Shown: positions 1 to 11,190 of the stretch, piece by piece | Position numbering within the stretch: position 1 is the first letter of the stretch | Layout of the letters: every line of letters begins with the position of its first letter | NCBI GenBank assembly: GCA_004380135.1 | Contig: QXCR01000139.1 | Span: 1 to 64,000, forward strand | DNA: 64,000 nucleotides | Reading direction: 5' to 3' | From: Stemphylium vesicarium | Taxonomy: Eukaryota; Ascomycota; Dothideomycetes; Pleosporales; Pleosporaceae | Position numbers and translations under genes: made by a program | The notes under the pieces: generated by a model | The model's database searches: none | The model's input: the letters and a program-made list of their open reading frames with translations, nothing else | What the model was told of the DNA's origin: nothing

Positions 1-584
1 CTACTCCAGCTTCTGCCTCAAATCTCGTGCCCTGGCGTTCGACGTGGTGGAAGATGATGATGCTGGATTGATGCATGGATGGATAGACGGCCTGGGGGCG
101 TCGTGAGACCCTGAGGCCACTAGGCGGACAAGGAAAAACAACAGTGATGGTTGAAAGCTTTCATGCTCATCTCCTTGGTTCTTCAACAGCGTTCCTCTTT
201 CCTAGCTCGTATGTTGTGTAGACAAAGCCGCAGTGTACACGTTTCCTTTGCGCTTTGTGGCGACACCTGGGCGGTTCTTTGCTGTGGCTTTGTTCTGGCT
301 AGGTGGATCGCTTTCGGTCGCGCGCGACAAGAGTGAGATGGAGAGATCGACGGGGTATTTAGTTTGCGTCTTTTTGCACTGGAGGGAGTTTTGTATCGAG
401 CAGGTCACAGTGTACAGTTTTTGTTCGTTCTTGACGTTGTTTGTCATCGTCTTAGTGCTAACGCTATCGTCTTTTCACGCTCCATCGGATACGCAGTCCA
501 ACAAAACACCAACATATCAACACACCAGTACACCACCAAATCCCTCATTTTTTAGCATAATTTCTAGCACTTGGAACAGCAAAA
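1..584. other. left edge, no supported gene
   Basis: Only short overlapping open frames on both strands are seen. A minus-strand frame closes with a stop at 1-3 and could be the last exon of a gene, but it has no recognisable domain. The last 100 bases before 585 are A/C-rich and look like a fungal 5' leader for the gene that follows. Confidence 0.4.
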
Positions 585-1448
585 ATGCCCCGCAGAAAAG
601 CAGACGCCCTCGCCCCTCAGCCCAACCTCAACCGCGTCGATAGAGCCGGTCGCCGCGCCGCCCCAGCAAGTCTAAACGAAGAAGTCCTGCGGCGCTTTGC
701 AGGGGAAAATGCGCGTGCGCTAGCTGCGGCTGCGAGACCAATTGGACGGAGGCAGCCGAGGCCAGTTGAGCCTGAGGGTGGAAGTGGAAGTGGAAGTGGA
801 GATGGGGTTCAGACTGGACGGGTTAAGAAACCTACGAAGCCTACAAAGCCGACGAAGCCGACTGAGCCTACCAAGCCGACCAAGCCTACGAGGAAGTGCA
901 AGGAACCTACCCTCGAGACTGAAACCGACAGTGAAGAAGAGGGCCTGATTCAATTTCTCACAGGTGATGAAGACGACGTAGATGAAGAAGCTGATGTGAA
1001 CGCAACGAGTCCATTGAGTTCACCTCCTACAAACATTGTTGAACCCACGCCCAAGAATTCGAAGAAGGGCGGTCGTCGTAGCGGAAGCGGAGTAAAGGGA
1101 GATAAAGGCAAGGGGAAGAAGGAATCGGAATCTAGCTCTGGATCCACAACAAAGTCCGGATCTACGACCAATTCCGCGGGTACCACCAAGTCTGACACCA
1201 AGAAGCCCACAAAAGGAGGCAAGACTCAAACCAGCAAGCCAGGCAGGCCCTCAAAGTCAGAATCCAAGGCCAAGCCAGTATCCGACGACGAAGGTGATGT
1301 CATCATGGAGGACGAGGAGGCGAGGGAAAGGGAGAGGGAGAGGGAACTGCAGGATAGGCTTGATGGTGTTTTTGGGGATGAGAATGTTGATGATCAGCTT
1401 GATGATCTTGATATGGAGAGTGAGTTTGATTTTGCTGGGGAGGAGTAG
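585..1448 (+). CDS. low-complexity, charged, probably nuclear protein
   Basis: Single-exon frame of 287 residues starting MPRRK in an A-rich leader context (caaaaATG). No catalytic domain is recognised. The N-terminus (1-60) is basic and Arg/Ala-rich. A Lys-Pro-Thr tandem tract follows (about residues 83-103), then an acidic stretch, a Ser/Thr/Gly/Lys-rich middle with an AT-hook-like GRP core (KPGRPSKS), and a very acidic C-terminus rich in Glu-Arg and Asp. This architecture is common in chromatin-associated or nucleolar proteins, but that is inference from composition. The KPT tract is encoded by a 9-base minisatellite, so its length probably varies between strains. The frame is clearly protein-like, but the function is unknown. 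Confidence 0.6.
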   Translation: MPRRKADALAPQPNLNRVDRAGRRAAPASLNEEVLRRFAGENARALAAAARPIGRRQPRPVEPEGGSGSGSGDGVQTGRVKKPTKPTKPTKPTEPTKPTKPTRKCKEPTLETETDSEEEGLIQFLTGDEDDVDEEADVNATSPLSSPPTNIVEPTPKNSKKGGRRSGSGVKGDKGKGKKESESSSGSTTKSGSTTNSAGTTKSDTKKPTKGGKTQTSKPGRPSKSESKAKPVSDDEGDVIMEDEEARERERERELQDRLDGVFGDENVDDQLDDLDMESEFDFAGEE

Positions 1449-2532
1449 GGGGTTTGTAAGGGGTGGGAAGGTGCTGGGGGTGGGATGTATGAGTAATGTG
1501 GCAGTTTTTTGTGTTTTGCGCGTGTTTGAATACCCATGGTTTTGTTGTTATGGCTGTTTGTGTTGTGTTGTGCTGTGTAGTCTGTGGTTGAAGGCGCTGT
1601 CAACTCGCGATCATGCTGTGGTGTTTTGTGGATGTGACGTTGCATGTGGTGGATCATGTCTTTGGCAGGTTGGGAAGATGGCGTTCTGAGGACGAGGGCT
1701 TGTATTCGTCGCGCTGTGGGCTTAAGACGGGTTCGATTAGCTGGTGCTGCTGGATGACTGCTGTAGTTGAGTCGTGGTCGAGGGATCTGAGCTGTAGCTC
1801 GCAAGTATTCTTAGCCGGCTTCGTTGTGTAAACAGGCGCTATGCCCGAAGATAACCGCGCATGTGGCTCGCGCTACGTCATCTTACCCCACCAAAACCTT
1901 ATCGTGCAGTAACTTCCTTTACGTCCCCATGCTCATTACAACACTCAACGATGAACACAAAATGAGATAGGTTAGACATCAATTTATACACAAAGGTGCC
2001 GAGAACAGGCGGGAACGACAACGTTGTTCAGGCAGCTTGCTGTACTCTGCAATATGCGAACTCTGAGCCTCCTCTACTCCGTATGCGTCCGGATGCTCCA
2101 TACTCCCGTAGGCGATGCGACACAGTTCAAGCCCCACCACACGGATTTAGGAAGCTTCCAGGAAGCCGTTGGTATAGGTTGCTATCTTTGCTCCACGATT
2201 TGGAGGAACACCTACGAGGGAGGAACAACTCGGTATACTGAGCGGATTCTTCAAGATGAATTACATCTTTGGCTACCACCCTCAGGGAAACCCTCAGACT
2301 GTAACAATTCTGCACAGCGATCCTTTTAGTAACACTGTGGACAAAATTATGACGTGGTCTAGATTCTGCATCATACTGTCAGAAGGTAAGCGCGTACGGA
2401 GTGCCCTCAAGTGTGCTTCCTAGTCATTGACGAATTGACGGTTCAAATGACGAAACGGACTTCCTGTTCCCGGAACCTCACTTGGAGGCTTCTACATCGT
2501 CGAAATTAAACCTCGACACAGTCGCCAGCTGA
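1449..2532. other. intergenic, no supported gene
   Basis: About 1.1 kb. 1450-1800 is GT-rich on the plus strand and is probably the 3' UTR or terminator of the upstream gene. Small frames near 1996-2329 have no start context or domain. The last 60 bases contain a branch-like gctgac followed by AG sites, compatible with an intron leading into the HET remnant. Confidence 0.4.
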
Positions 2533-4044
2533 CATTTATCCTGCACAAAGAACCATGACAGTCGTAACCAGCCTCGTAGCACAGGTTCATGGTGTCCTAC
2601 ACGCTTGATTGACATTTGCGGTTCCGGCGATCCCAATTGGAGCATTTTTCTGCGCCCAGACGACGGATCTTCGTTGCCTACTTATGCCACGCTAAGCTAC
2701 AGGTGGGGCTCAAATTCAGATTTCAAACTCACAAGATCAAGTCTGGAGACCGGATTCCACGGCCTAATTGATGATCTCCCACAAACATTCAAAGAAGCGA
2801 TAGTAGTTGCGCGAAGGCTCTCGGCGCGATACCTCTGGATCGACCGGCTCTGCATCATTCAAGACTCGCAAGAAGATTGGAAACGGGAGTCCATGACGAT
2901 GAAAGACGTATACACCAACTTAATTTGCAACATAGCCGCATCAGCTTCGACGGACCCAGAGGGTGGGCTTTTTCGAATCCGTAATCCCGACAATGCTGCA
3001 TCTGGGCTTGTGAAAGCATCATTGGGTATGTCCCCTGATGCATTATGCCGCATCTATGAGGACCAATATGCGGAACACCATGCGTTTTCGGCACCATTGC
3101 ACAGACGGGGATGGGGTTTTCAAGAACGAATTCTAGCTCCAAGAGTGGTGTAATTTGCCAATGATGAAGTCTTCTGGGAGTGTTTCACCGAACTGAAATG
3201 CGAAAGGTTCCCTCATGGCATCCCACGTGGTTACTCACCAAAAGGATTTCTCCGACGATGGATGGACCTGGCTCACAGCGGCGGGGAATTGGAACTATGT
3301 TCTGATAAAGTATTCCTTCATTGGAGTGACTTGGTCCGGGGGTATTCTAAATGCGAACTCACCAAGGAAAGCGATAGATTAATCGCTCTTTCTGGTCTGG
3401 CGCAAACTTTCCAGGACTTCACCGGCGATGAATACCTCGCGGGACTATAGAGACTAAACCTGCGCGAACACTTGGCCTGGGCAACGGCGAGACTTGCACC
3501 GGGACCCGTATCGCGCTCTATGTATCCTTCCTGGTCCTGGGCGTCTGTAGATGGACCTATCAGCACATACGAAGCTATTCCTGGCAGCCGCCAGCATTTC
3601 GGGATAGTTGACGTACAAATGCAAAGCTCAAAACTGGACTGCGATGACCATGCAGTCGGTGAATCGATCATGATCAACGGCATCATATTACAAGCTACAT
3701 GCTACGTCACCGAAGAAAGGTCTGATAACGTTCGAATCTCATCTCTTCTTGCGGACTTCCCGATGTTTACCGATGTGTTGGACCACGGGATAGAACACGG
3801 CAGAAAAGTGGCATGCTTGGTCATGGGGACACGCCCGAAAGACAATCGCCGTGGGTTCATCGACATGAACATGTCTCTCATGTTACTGGCATTCATTTCG
3901 TTCCAACCCAACACCTATCAGCGTATTGGCTACAAATGGGTAAAGGAGCACATGTGGAAGGACAAGCTGGGCTTGATACTGAAGGAGGAAGGGATCGAAA
4001 TCCCTGCGGAGGGTCCCAAGCTGATGAATTTCTGGCTTGTGTAG
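2533..4044 (+). pseudogene. HET-domain protein, two in-frame nonsense codons
   Basis: One reading frame runs from after a TGA at 2530 to TAG at 4042-4044 and is interrupted only by TAA at 3151-3153 and TAG at 3448-3450. The translation carries the HET-domain blocks in order: PTRLIDICG near 2596, YATLSYRWG near 2680, LWIDRLCIIQDS near 2830, then DVYTNLICNIAAS. The C-terminal block YPSWSWASVDG lies near 3520. HET proteins of filamentous ascomycetes trigger cell death after fusion of unlike hyphae. The first stop falls where the family has a residue before FANDEVFWEC and would come from CAA. The second replaces a Trp-like position (TGG to TAG). Both changes are C-to-T in CpA context on one strand or the other, as in RIP. 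No ATG lies in frame, so the 5' exon is lost or unrecognised. The HET assignment is secure. Loss of function is very likely. Confidence 0.85.
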
Positions 4045-6399
4045 CATGCGGTATGCGCCAGGCTGCCATATTGGCGTCTTCTAACACCAAAAAATTTGAC
4101 GATAGCACTATCAAGCTTCGTCGAACTCCCTATCCAAACTTCATCACACTGTACACGGTATGCGGTCTCAACCAAAAACAAGTTTCCATTATTCTAATAA
4201 GTTATAAGAGGGGTCCTGTGACTAGCTTAAGCCGAACTTTCATCTTTATTCGCTGAAAAGGATGGTGTAATATTTGAGATGATCTTTGTGATTGTTCTAT
4301 ACCCTGGGTGCGCGGAAGCAAAGACAATACCTAAAGCCAACTCGCATTAGCGCTAGTATTGCGTGCCGCATACCGAGTGCGTTTGCATATGTGTAGACGA
4401 AGTGATCGACCGGAAGCCCATGCGCCATTGAAAAGCGCTGTCAAGACATGGTGAGCATAATTCCTGTCATGCGCATGTTTAGGATAACGATATGGAAAAC
4501 TCTAACGTTCACAGGCCCAGTCAACGCCTTTGGGCTCCAAGAGATATCTATCTCGCTTTGCCTTCAAGATACCTAAAAATTCATTTTATCTATCATCCAT
4601 TGCAGACTAGGTAATCGGAATATGAAGGTCAGCATCCGAAGCACCGCTCTGACTGTTATTCTCAACCTCACCCTTCATCGCTTATAAGGCTGGGCTCTCT
4701 TCATGCTTTTAAAGGCCTATATTTCGTCTTCTAGAGCTTTGCTAGTAACACTCTCGGATAAGACCCCAAGCATCGGGTGCTATTAGACGACATGATTTGC
4801 ACGTCACAGATTCACCGTCTTTCACAATGTTCATTCCGACAAAATAAATGGACAGCAGCCCAAGAGAAATATCAATTCGGGTGATTGAATAGGAATAGAT
4901 CGCAATTCGGGCTGCCGACAGGAAATATTAGTCAACCAATGCGGGGCATGCACGAGCCCTACTTTCAGTTGGCCGATGAAGATGACGAGATTTGTCCGCT
5001 ATATCGCATTGTCGCTGAATGTGGGAGCTCCATGATGGGTCTTGTCAAGCGTCAAGGTCGGGGAGAATCGTGTAGTATTAGGCTATGGGAGAGAGGCCTA
5101 TATACTGAATGGAGCACGCACTAGTCCTAAGGGGGAAGTGTGTGAGAGCAAACATGCGGTGGAACCTGGGGAAAACAGTACCGGCCCGTGCGGGTGACCC
5201 CACGGCCGACAGGTCTCCGCTAAATTGTTTTCCTAATCCCGAGTTGGGGATAGAACAAAGTCATGGCCATTGGGCGTTGTGGTATCGACATCGCGACTTT
5301 TGGGGCGCATAAATCTACATCGACATCCAGAGTTGGCCTGAAAAGAAGAAGGGAGAAGTACAAGAGTGGCGTGGCAATGATTCTACGCAGAATGTCTTGA
5401 GATGAGGCCTATCAGGATATCCGGAAAATGACGATGGCGGGGATGCTGACGCAGCCGCCTCAAAGAGCTTTCCGGGTTCCTGATTAGCATCGGCCGTAAA
5501 TCCGAAGCACGTGTGTAATTGGTATGGCTTGGTTCGGAAAGGCAAAAGCGCATCCTGACCGTTGTCTCCGCCTTAGCCCCTAACTGATTTGGATCCAGCC
5601 GTACCGAGGAATGTATACTTGAGCCACGGTGGGTCTATACAAGTCCTAAACAATTACTTCCAGGCCCGGGCAATTTCCATCCCTCTGACGATCTTTGAAC
5701 ATGAATATGAGGGCGACTGGAACGATTGTCCGCGTCAGAGTTTCTAACGTAACTACCTAGAGAGAGCTCCAATCAAGACAGAGTAATTCAACCAACTAAC
5801 TAAGGCGGTATGATAAGGTAAAGGAGGGGGTAGAAGGATTTCAGGGATCATGCCTGACTTTGAAAGGATCCCAAAAGTGGTCACTGACAGGACGCTAGGA
5901 GAGACGGACTGGGCGGAACAGGCGGCACAGCAGCCAAGCGACCCCAACAACGTGCGTCTGCAGTGGCTGGGGGGAAGACACATCTGGGTGGCAGGATGTA
6001 GTTACATGCATAAAGTACGTGCCTTTCGCGATCTTGGGGGTGGCATGTTGGAAGCATCGCGATTTGATGGATGTTGATGTTCCTTTCCTAGACATGAGTT
6101 CCGCTATACGATTTGTATTATGGATTGAGGCGGGATACACCACGAGCGCCCGTGAGACAGCTGCCCCGCAGTACAGCTCAACCCAATTTGGTCATAATTA
6201 TTGAGTACCAAATTAGCTGCCGCCCCACGAACCTAATGATAAGCAGCCGTCATTGCGGATACCGTACGTTATCGCCTACCGGATACATATTTTCGCGAAG
6301 ACCTATCTCTGGTCACCACCCGATACGTGAGCGCTCAACAGCGTATCGAAAAAGAATGCTGCACTCGCCAGTCTCGTTACGAAGTTTCCCGCCGACCAC
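4045..6399. other. 2.3 kb gene desert
   Basis: Only short frames under 80 residues, overlapping on opposite strands, with no recognisable domain. Base composition is ordinary and not RIP-like. I see no RNA gene, tandem array or terminal inverted repeat. Confidence 0.4.
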
Positions 6400-6897
6400 A
6401 TGACGCACCTGGAAAACTACAAAAAACAAACAATGTCACGACCCTTACGTTTCGTCAGTGAGGGCAGAATCAAGAGGTCTGCGGCAACGAAAAGCAAGCC
6501 ATCGCTTGAGAAGGCCGCTGCACCCATAAGAACGAAAATCTCATTTCAAGAGCTCATCAACAAGTCACCCAACCTAGAAATCCTACGCGAAGCATCTCCC
6601 TACTCCGCGGGTATCGATAAAAACAAGGAGAATGAATCAAGTTATGGGAACGACCGACTCAGGGAGACCGGCGAGGAAGAAGACGAAGAGATAGTTCTCA
6701 AAGTGGAAACGGGAGAACTTCGAACAACAGCTATCCGGAGCGACAGCGAACCCTTCTCCGAAAGCGCTTTGGAAGAAGCACTGGAGATATACGAGGCTTT
6801 TTTCGTGATCGGGCTGACTAGAGACAAATGCTTCAAGGATGCTATGGATAATATGTGGAATCGCTTGGCGTGTCGAGAAGGTGTGAAGTTGGCATAA
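6400..6897 (+). CDS. hypothetical acidic protein, 165 aa
   Basis: Single-exon frame of 165 residues beginning MTHLENYKK; a second ATG at codon 12 (MSRPLRFVSEG) is an equally good start. The N-terminal 50 residues are basic. A Glu-rich tract (EEEDEE) lies near residue 92. The C-terminal 45 residues look like two amphipathic helices, one being LEEALEIYEAFFVIGLTRD. No signal peptide, membrane segment or known domain is recognised. Composition is protein-like, which is the only support. The function is unknown. Confidence 0.4.
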   Translation: MTHLENYKKQTMSRPLRFVSEGRIKRSAATKSKPSLEKAAAPIRTKISFQELINKSPNLEILREASPYSAGIDKNKENESSYGNDRLRETGEEEDEEIVLKVETGELRTTAIRSDSEPFSESALEEALEIYEAFFVIGLTRDKCFKDAMDNMWNRLACREGVKLA

Positions 6898-7349
6898 AGT
6901 CTCACGTGGGGTGGCCTTATTTCTTGGGAGTAACTAGAAAAGTTCTTGTTATCACGTGTTTGAAGCATCTTGGGCGGTGGCCTGTTTACGGGTTGTTGGA
7001 CGACATATTTTCACATTACTACCCACTATTGTCGTCGTTATCAATGATTTATTGGGCATAATACCTAGGTACTCTGCACAGCATGCTCTATGTAGGACTT
7101 TGCGACCGTTTGCATGGAAGGCCCCATGCCCGAGCAGGAGATTAGACAGACACAGAGAGTAAGTTGTACGACCTAATTCCCCACATTGGAATCTCGAACG
7201 TGTTAGAGGACTAAGAGTATGCTGATAAGAAGCCCGGGATGACTTAGCGCAGGCCTGATTCCATTTGAGCTACACCTTCTACATAAAGGAGACTTTGAAT
7301 CCAACATCCTTTTCTTTGCTACCCAGCTACTTGCCACTGATACCTCGTA
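6898..7349. other. intergenic between hypothetical gene and SDR
   Basis: About 450 bases with no convincing frame. It holds the 3' flank of the upstream hypothetical gene and the terminator side of the minus-strand SDR gene. Confidence 0.4.
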
Positions 7350-8255
7350 CTAACAGGTTGCCATATGTGCTCCTCCACTTACGTGGATAGTCTGTCCCGT
7401 CAACCATTGGGCATCCGGGGACGCTAGAAAGGCAACGACATTCGCGACGTCATCTGGATAGCCAAGTTTCTTCATCGGGCTCATTCCGCGCACCTTCTCG
7501 TCAATTTCTTCAAGAGTCAGACTGCTCCCCCCCGGGATATAATCGATCGCTGAATCGGCATACATGTCTGTCTTGATAGCGCCCGGTGCGACGCAATTGA
7601 CAGTTATGTTGCGAGGTCCAAAGTCACACGCGAGGCATTTCGTCATTCCTGTAATTGCAGCTTTTGATGCTGCATACAATGCATGCCGTGGAACCGCCTA
7701 GTCATTACTGTTAGCGAAAGCGTGCTGCGACCTTTTGTAAGCAAGGTTACCATGAATGCAGCAACAGAGGAGGTAAGCAGAAGTCGTCCTCCATCGACAA
7801 GATAACGGCTCGCCTCTTGTGCAATAAAGAATTGCGCCTTAACATTGACCGCAAAAACCTTGTCAAGATCCTCTTCTTTGACATCCTCCATAGCACCGAA
7901 ATGCTCAATTCCGGAGTTGCTCATTACGATGTCAACACGGCCGAGTTGAGATTTGGCTTGTTCGAACAGGTGGGCGACATCCTGAGGCTTCGACACGTCG
8001 GCTTTGATGCTGATTGCCTTGACCCCAAGTGCACGAGCTTGCTCTACGACCTTCGCCGCAGCGGTGGCAGAACTGAGGTAATTGATAACAACATCGGCGC
8101 CATGGCTCGCAAGCTTTAGCGCTATCGCCGCTCCAATGCCTCGGCTAGAACCGGTGACTGCGATCCTTCTGTCAGATTGTGCTGTAGCCCACTTGATGAG
8201 TGGATGAAATACCAATGGCAACCTTCTGCGATAGAGGCTGATGCTGTGCAGACAT
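7350..8255 (-). CDS. SDR reductase, tetrahydroxynaphthalene/versicolorin-reductase-like
   Basis: Three exons on the minus strand: 8255-8213, 8157-7751 and 7697-7350, with introns of 55 and 53 bases carrying GT...CTGAC...AG signals; 265 residues. The first intron sits inside the cofactor motif, and splicing restores KVAIVTGSSRGIG (residues 11-23), the NADP(H)-binding TGxxxGIG motif. Catalytic residues are Ser144/145, Tyr158 and Lys162 (YAASK). CLACDFGPRNITVNCVAPGAI matches the classical SDR core. The close resemblance is to fungal polyhydroxynaphthalene (melanin) and versicolorin reductases, which are about 265 residues and reduce aromatic polyketides with NADPH. The gene is divergent to the Ayg1-like hydrolase across an 876-bp intergenic region, suggesting joint regulation on a naphthol-type substrate. 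Exact substrate is unproven. A start at 8221 would give a longer N-terminus without the motif and is rejected. Confidence 0.88.
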
Positions 8256-9131
8256 GGTGAAGTCTAGTAAACGATGAGAGTAGATGATTGAGTAAAGATA
8301 CTGTGAAGAAGGAGGCGACTACTTTGGTGCCCTCATTCTAACATCTTTACTGTATGGCCCTTTTATGTTTCTTGCCGCAGAGACACTTGTCGGCTAGCTC
8401 AGCTCTAGCTCTCTTCTCGGCCGACGAGTCAATGCCCCAAAGTATATAGATCACCGCTAATTGGAGCTGGCGGTGACTGCGATCTCCGAGAGCGGGAGCC
8501 GTGGCCTATCGTCTGAGTACGTTTGTGATTGCGGTGGTTATGGGATTGGATGTCCTCGAAACTTTGGTCCATAGCTGGTGCATATGCAGGGACCCTACGT
8601 CGGTGTCGATACCTAGGTACCCCTCTGCTACTGGTTTCTTTTCAGGAAAAGACGCACCATGAGGTGCTTGCACTATCAGCTTTCTGACGTTGTCCAACAA
8701 TTTGAGATCAGAGTTGGGCAAGCGGTAACGCTGGGAATTGAGTGGAACTTCGAGAGACATCTCAATGTGATGACGATTATCTCCGTCCTCAATGCATCTC
8801 CCAATGAAAATCGCAAAACAGGACAATTGAGACAGCGGCCTATGCTCGATGTTGCTGACAATGCGCGAGCGAAACTCTGTCATTCGGTGCTTCGGTGATT
8901 CGGCGCGTCTGCTGCGGTCTACCGACGATCACTTCCATCGGCCTCGGCGAAATATCAACAACGAGCTTAATCATCCTCGATGCAACGTAGAGGCCGAAAT
9001 CGCGAATGGACGCATCTGACGTAGCGGCGAACCTAGTGCAAGCTTGAAAATGTCACGACTAGAAAGTTTTCAATTATGGTTTTCCGGCAGAAGAACATTG
9101 CACCGATTGACAAGAAATTCAATCAGCAAAG
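8256..9131. promoter_or_regulatory. shared intergenic region of SDR and Ayg1-like genes
   Basis: 876 bases separate the two divergent starts. No gene is supported here. It contains one copy of a 79-base dispersed repeat (8466-8544). No specific operator can be named. Its shared position is the only evidence for co-regulation. Confidence 0.4.
8466..8544 (+). repeat. dispersed repeat, copy 1
   Basis: 79 bases that match 15012-15090 with about eight differences; half of them are G/A or C/T. Both copies share the block gctggcggtgactgcgatct at their left end and end in gcggtggttatggg. Weaker similarity (ggaccc ... cggtgt) continues to the right of both copies. Confidence 0.75.
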
Positions 9132-10716
9132 ATGGCCGCGCCGAATGGGACCTACTTGATCGAGAATAAGATCAAGATCCGAGCCGCACATCACCAGTCC
9201 TTCGCCAAGCTTTGGGAAACGAAATGGAAAAAGCTAGTGAGTTACCAAACAGCAATTCTAGCGGAAGGTTTCAAAGTAACAGCCATTTAGGCTATGATGG
9301 GCATCTACCCGTTCGTGTTCGGGACAGCTCGAGATTTCGAACCCATCGTTGAGGCAATGACCGAAGTGGGTTTTCCGTTTCATCAGTTCATGAAACATAT
9401 ATGCGCAAGCCAGGGTAAGCTAACGTATTGGCGCGTTGGTAGCTGAATATGCAAGAACCCTACGATTGGGACGCTTATGCGGAGGTTTTCCGTCCTCATG
9501 CAGAAGCCTTGACCAGAGTTGCAGAAGAGGCAGAAGCAGCCGGGGAGAAGGAAAAGGCCTCAGAATACTACCTACGCTCGTCAAACATTTGGTGCATCTC
9601 GCGCTTTCCAATTCCCCGTTCAAAAAAACAATTTTATGCCTGGGAGGAGGGCAAAAAAACCTGCCTAAAGGGCCTGCAGTTGCGAAAGCACCCTGTTTAC
9701 GAGAGACTAGTCCCTCACACACACGCTATCAAGGGCGAGGGTAGTCAGATTCCAATCTACCATCAGACTCCCCCGGGCGCGTCAGCAGAAAACCCAGCGC
9801 CTCTTGTCATTCTGATTACCGGCGTAGATAGTTACCGCACAGAGATCGCCGCTTACATGGAAGGCTGGTGCCAACAGGGTGTCGCAACTATTGGCGTTGA
9901 AATTCCAGGTACTGGAGATTCTCCAGCGCTGAAAGATGACCCGAAAAGCGCAGATAGGCAATGGTCAAGCTTGCTTGATTGGACAGACGCACAAGACGAT
10001 ATTGATCACAAGCGAGTCGCAGTATGGGGCTTCTCCACAGGGGGTCTCTATGCCATCAGGCTAGCATACACACATCATGATCGCGTCGCAGCCGTCGTGT
10101 CCCATGGAGGAGGTTGTCATCACATGTTTGACAGGAGATGGTTAGACGAGGTGAACAACCTGGAGTATCCGTTTGAGTAAGTCTTCCCTCACGCAACAAC
10201 TTGTCTCCTTAGTCGATCGAGAACGATACAACATCGACATATACATTGTAGCTAACTCTCTATAGTTTGGCAGGATCCCTTGCCTACAAATTCGGGTATG
10301 GCGATGATGTCGAAAGCTTCAAGAAGGAAGCTCCAAAGTTCTCTCTACTTCATGAAGGACTGCTGGATAGGCCGAATTGCGCACGTCTCCTGCTAGTCAA
10401 TGTAGGCATTACCACAACCTTCTATACGTGCCTTTAGCTGTCTAATCAACTCATAGGGAACAGGAGACGAAATCTTTCCGATTGACGACTGTTTTCTTGC
10501 GCTTCAGCATGGTCCTCCAAAAGAAGCCAGGTCAGTAATCGGGTCTCTGTCAGAACTTTTGCCATACTCACTACTTGCAGATTTATTCCTGGTGGGATGC
10601 ACATGGGCGAGCCACAGGGATCTCTTGTAATCGTCCCCTGGTTGTATGACGTACTAGGCGTTGGAGGAAATTTGAAGCAACATTTAGCCACGGTCGCCTT
10701 CAAACCAAAGTATTGA
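9132..10716 (+). CDS. Ayg1-like alpha/beta hydrolase (polyketide chain-shortening family)
   Basis: Six exons: 9132-9236, 9291-9414, 9456-10176, 10266-10401, 10457-10530 and 10581-10716. The sum is 1296 bases, or 431 residues, and all phases agree. The N-terminus has SFAKLWETKWKK and FPFHQFMKHICASQ, blocks I associate with the Ayg1/yellowish-green hydrolases that shorten a heptaketide naphthopyrone to tetrahydroxynaphthalene in some melanin pathways. The serine nucleophile lies in WGFSTGG (about residue 270), the acid in GTGDEIFPIDD and the base in GGMHMG, giving a complete triad. Intron 2 (9415-9455) is only 41 bases but is the only choice that keeps the frame. The divergent SDR neighbour resembles the next enzyme of such a pathway. 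Family placement is confident. The substrate is inferred. Confidence 0.87.
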
Positions 10717-11190
10717 ACAGAATAAGATTATGTTCTCTTCATCGCTAGTCGCATGTTCCCCAATATTTGACGATTATTGCGGCCTATTCCATTATCCACT
10801 GAGATAATCCACTTGTGATCGCATTCGGATCTGTGCAGCAAACTTCCTTATAGTGTGCGTTGTTCAACCCGTAGATGTAAGATCAAGAATTTCGGAAATG
10901 CCCTATATTGTTAGGCCAATGGCAGGACTAGTAGCTGAGATTACCTCCTCTCTGGTTCCGTGACCTCCGGAACTTCATCCGGAAGGCGACTTGCGATTGA
11001 CTCAATCACTGGGGTAGAAGTTCACTGTTAGCGGTCATATGATTGGCTGAACCCCAGGTGAAGGTAAGTGTAAGAAGGGTCCAACTCATCAACCCCACAC
11101 TTTCTTGGCTACAACACCTTTCTTCGACGCCGTCGAGAGCTACACCCAATCTTCTCAAATCGGTACACCCGTTCATAAGGCCTCGTCAGT
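10717..11190. other. intergenic, no gene seen
   Basis: 474 bases between the hydrolase stop and the next start; probably holds the 3' UTR and a short promoter. No frame above noise. Confidence 0.4.

Noticed and set aside
233..643. 136-codon frame overlapping the start of the first gene
   Set aside because: No recognisable motif; it overlaps the leader of the better-supported gene at 585.
1996..2329. Overlapping small frames upstream of the HET remnant
   Set aside because: No domain, no start context, and they do not connect in frame to the HET sequence.
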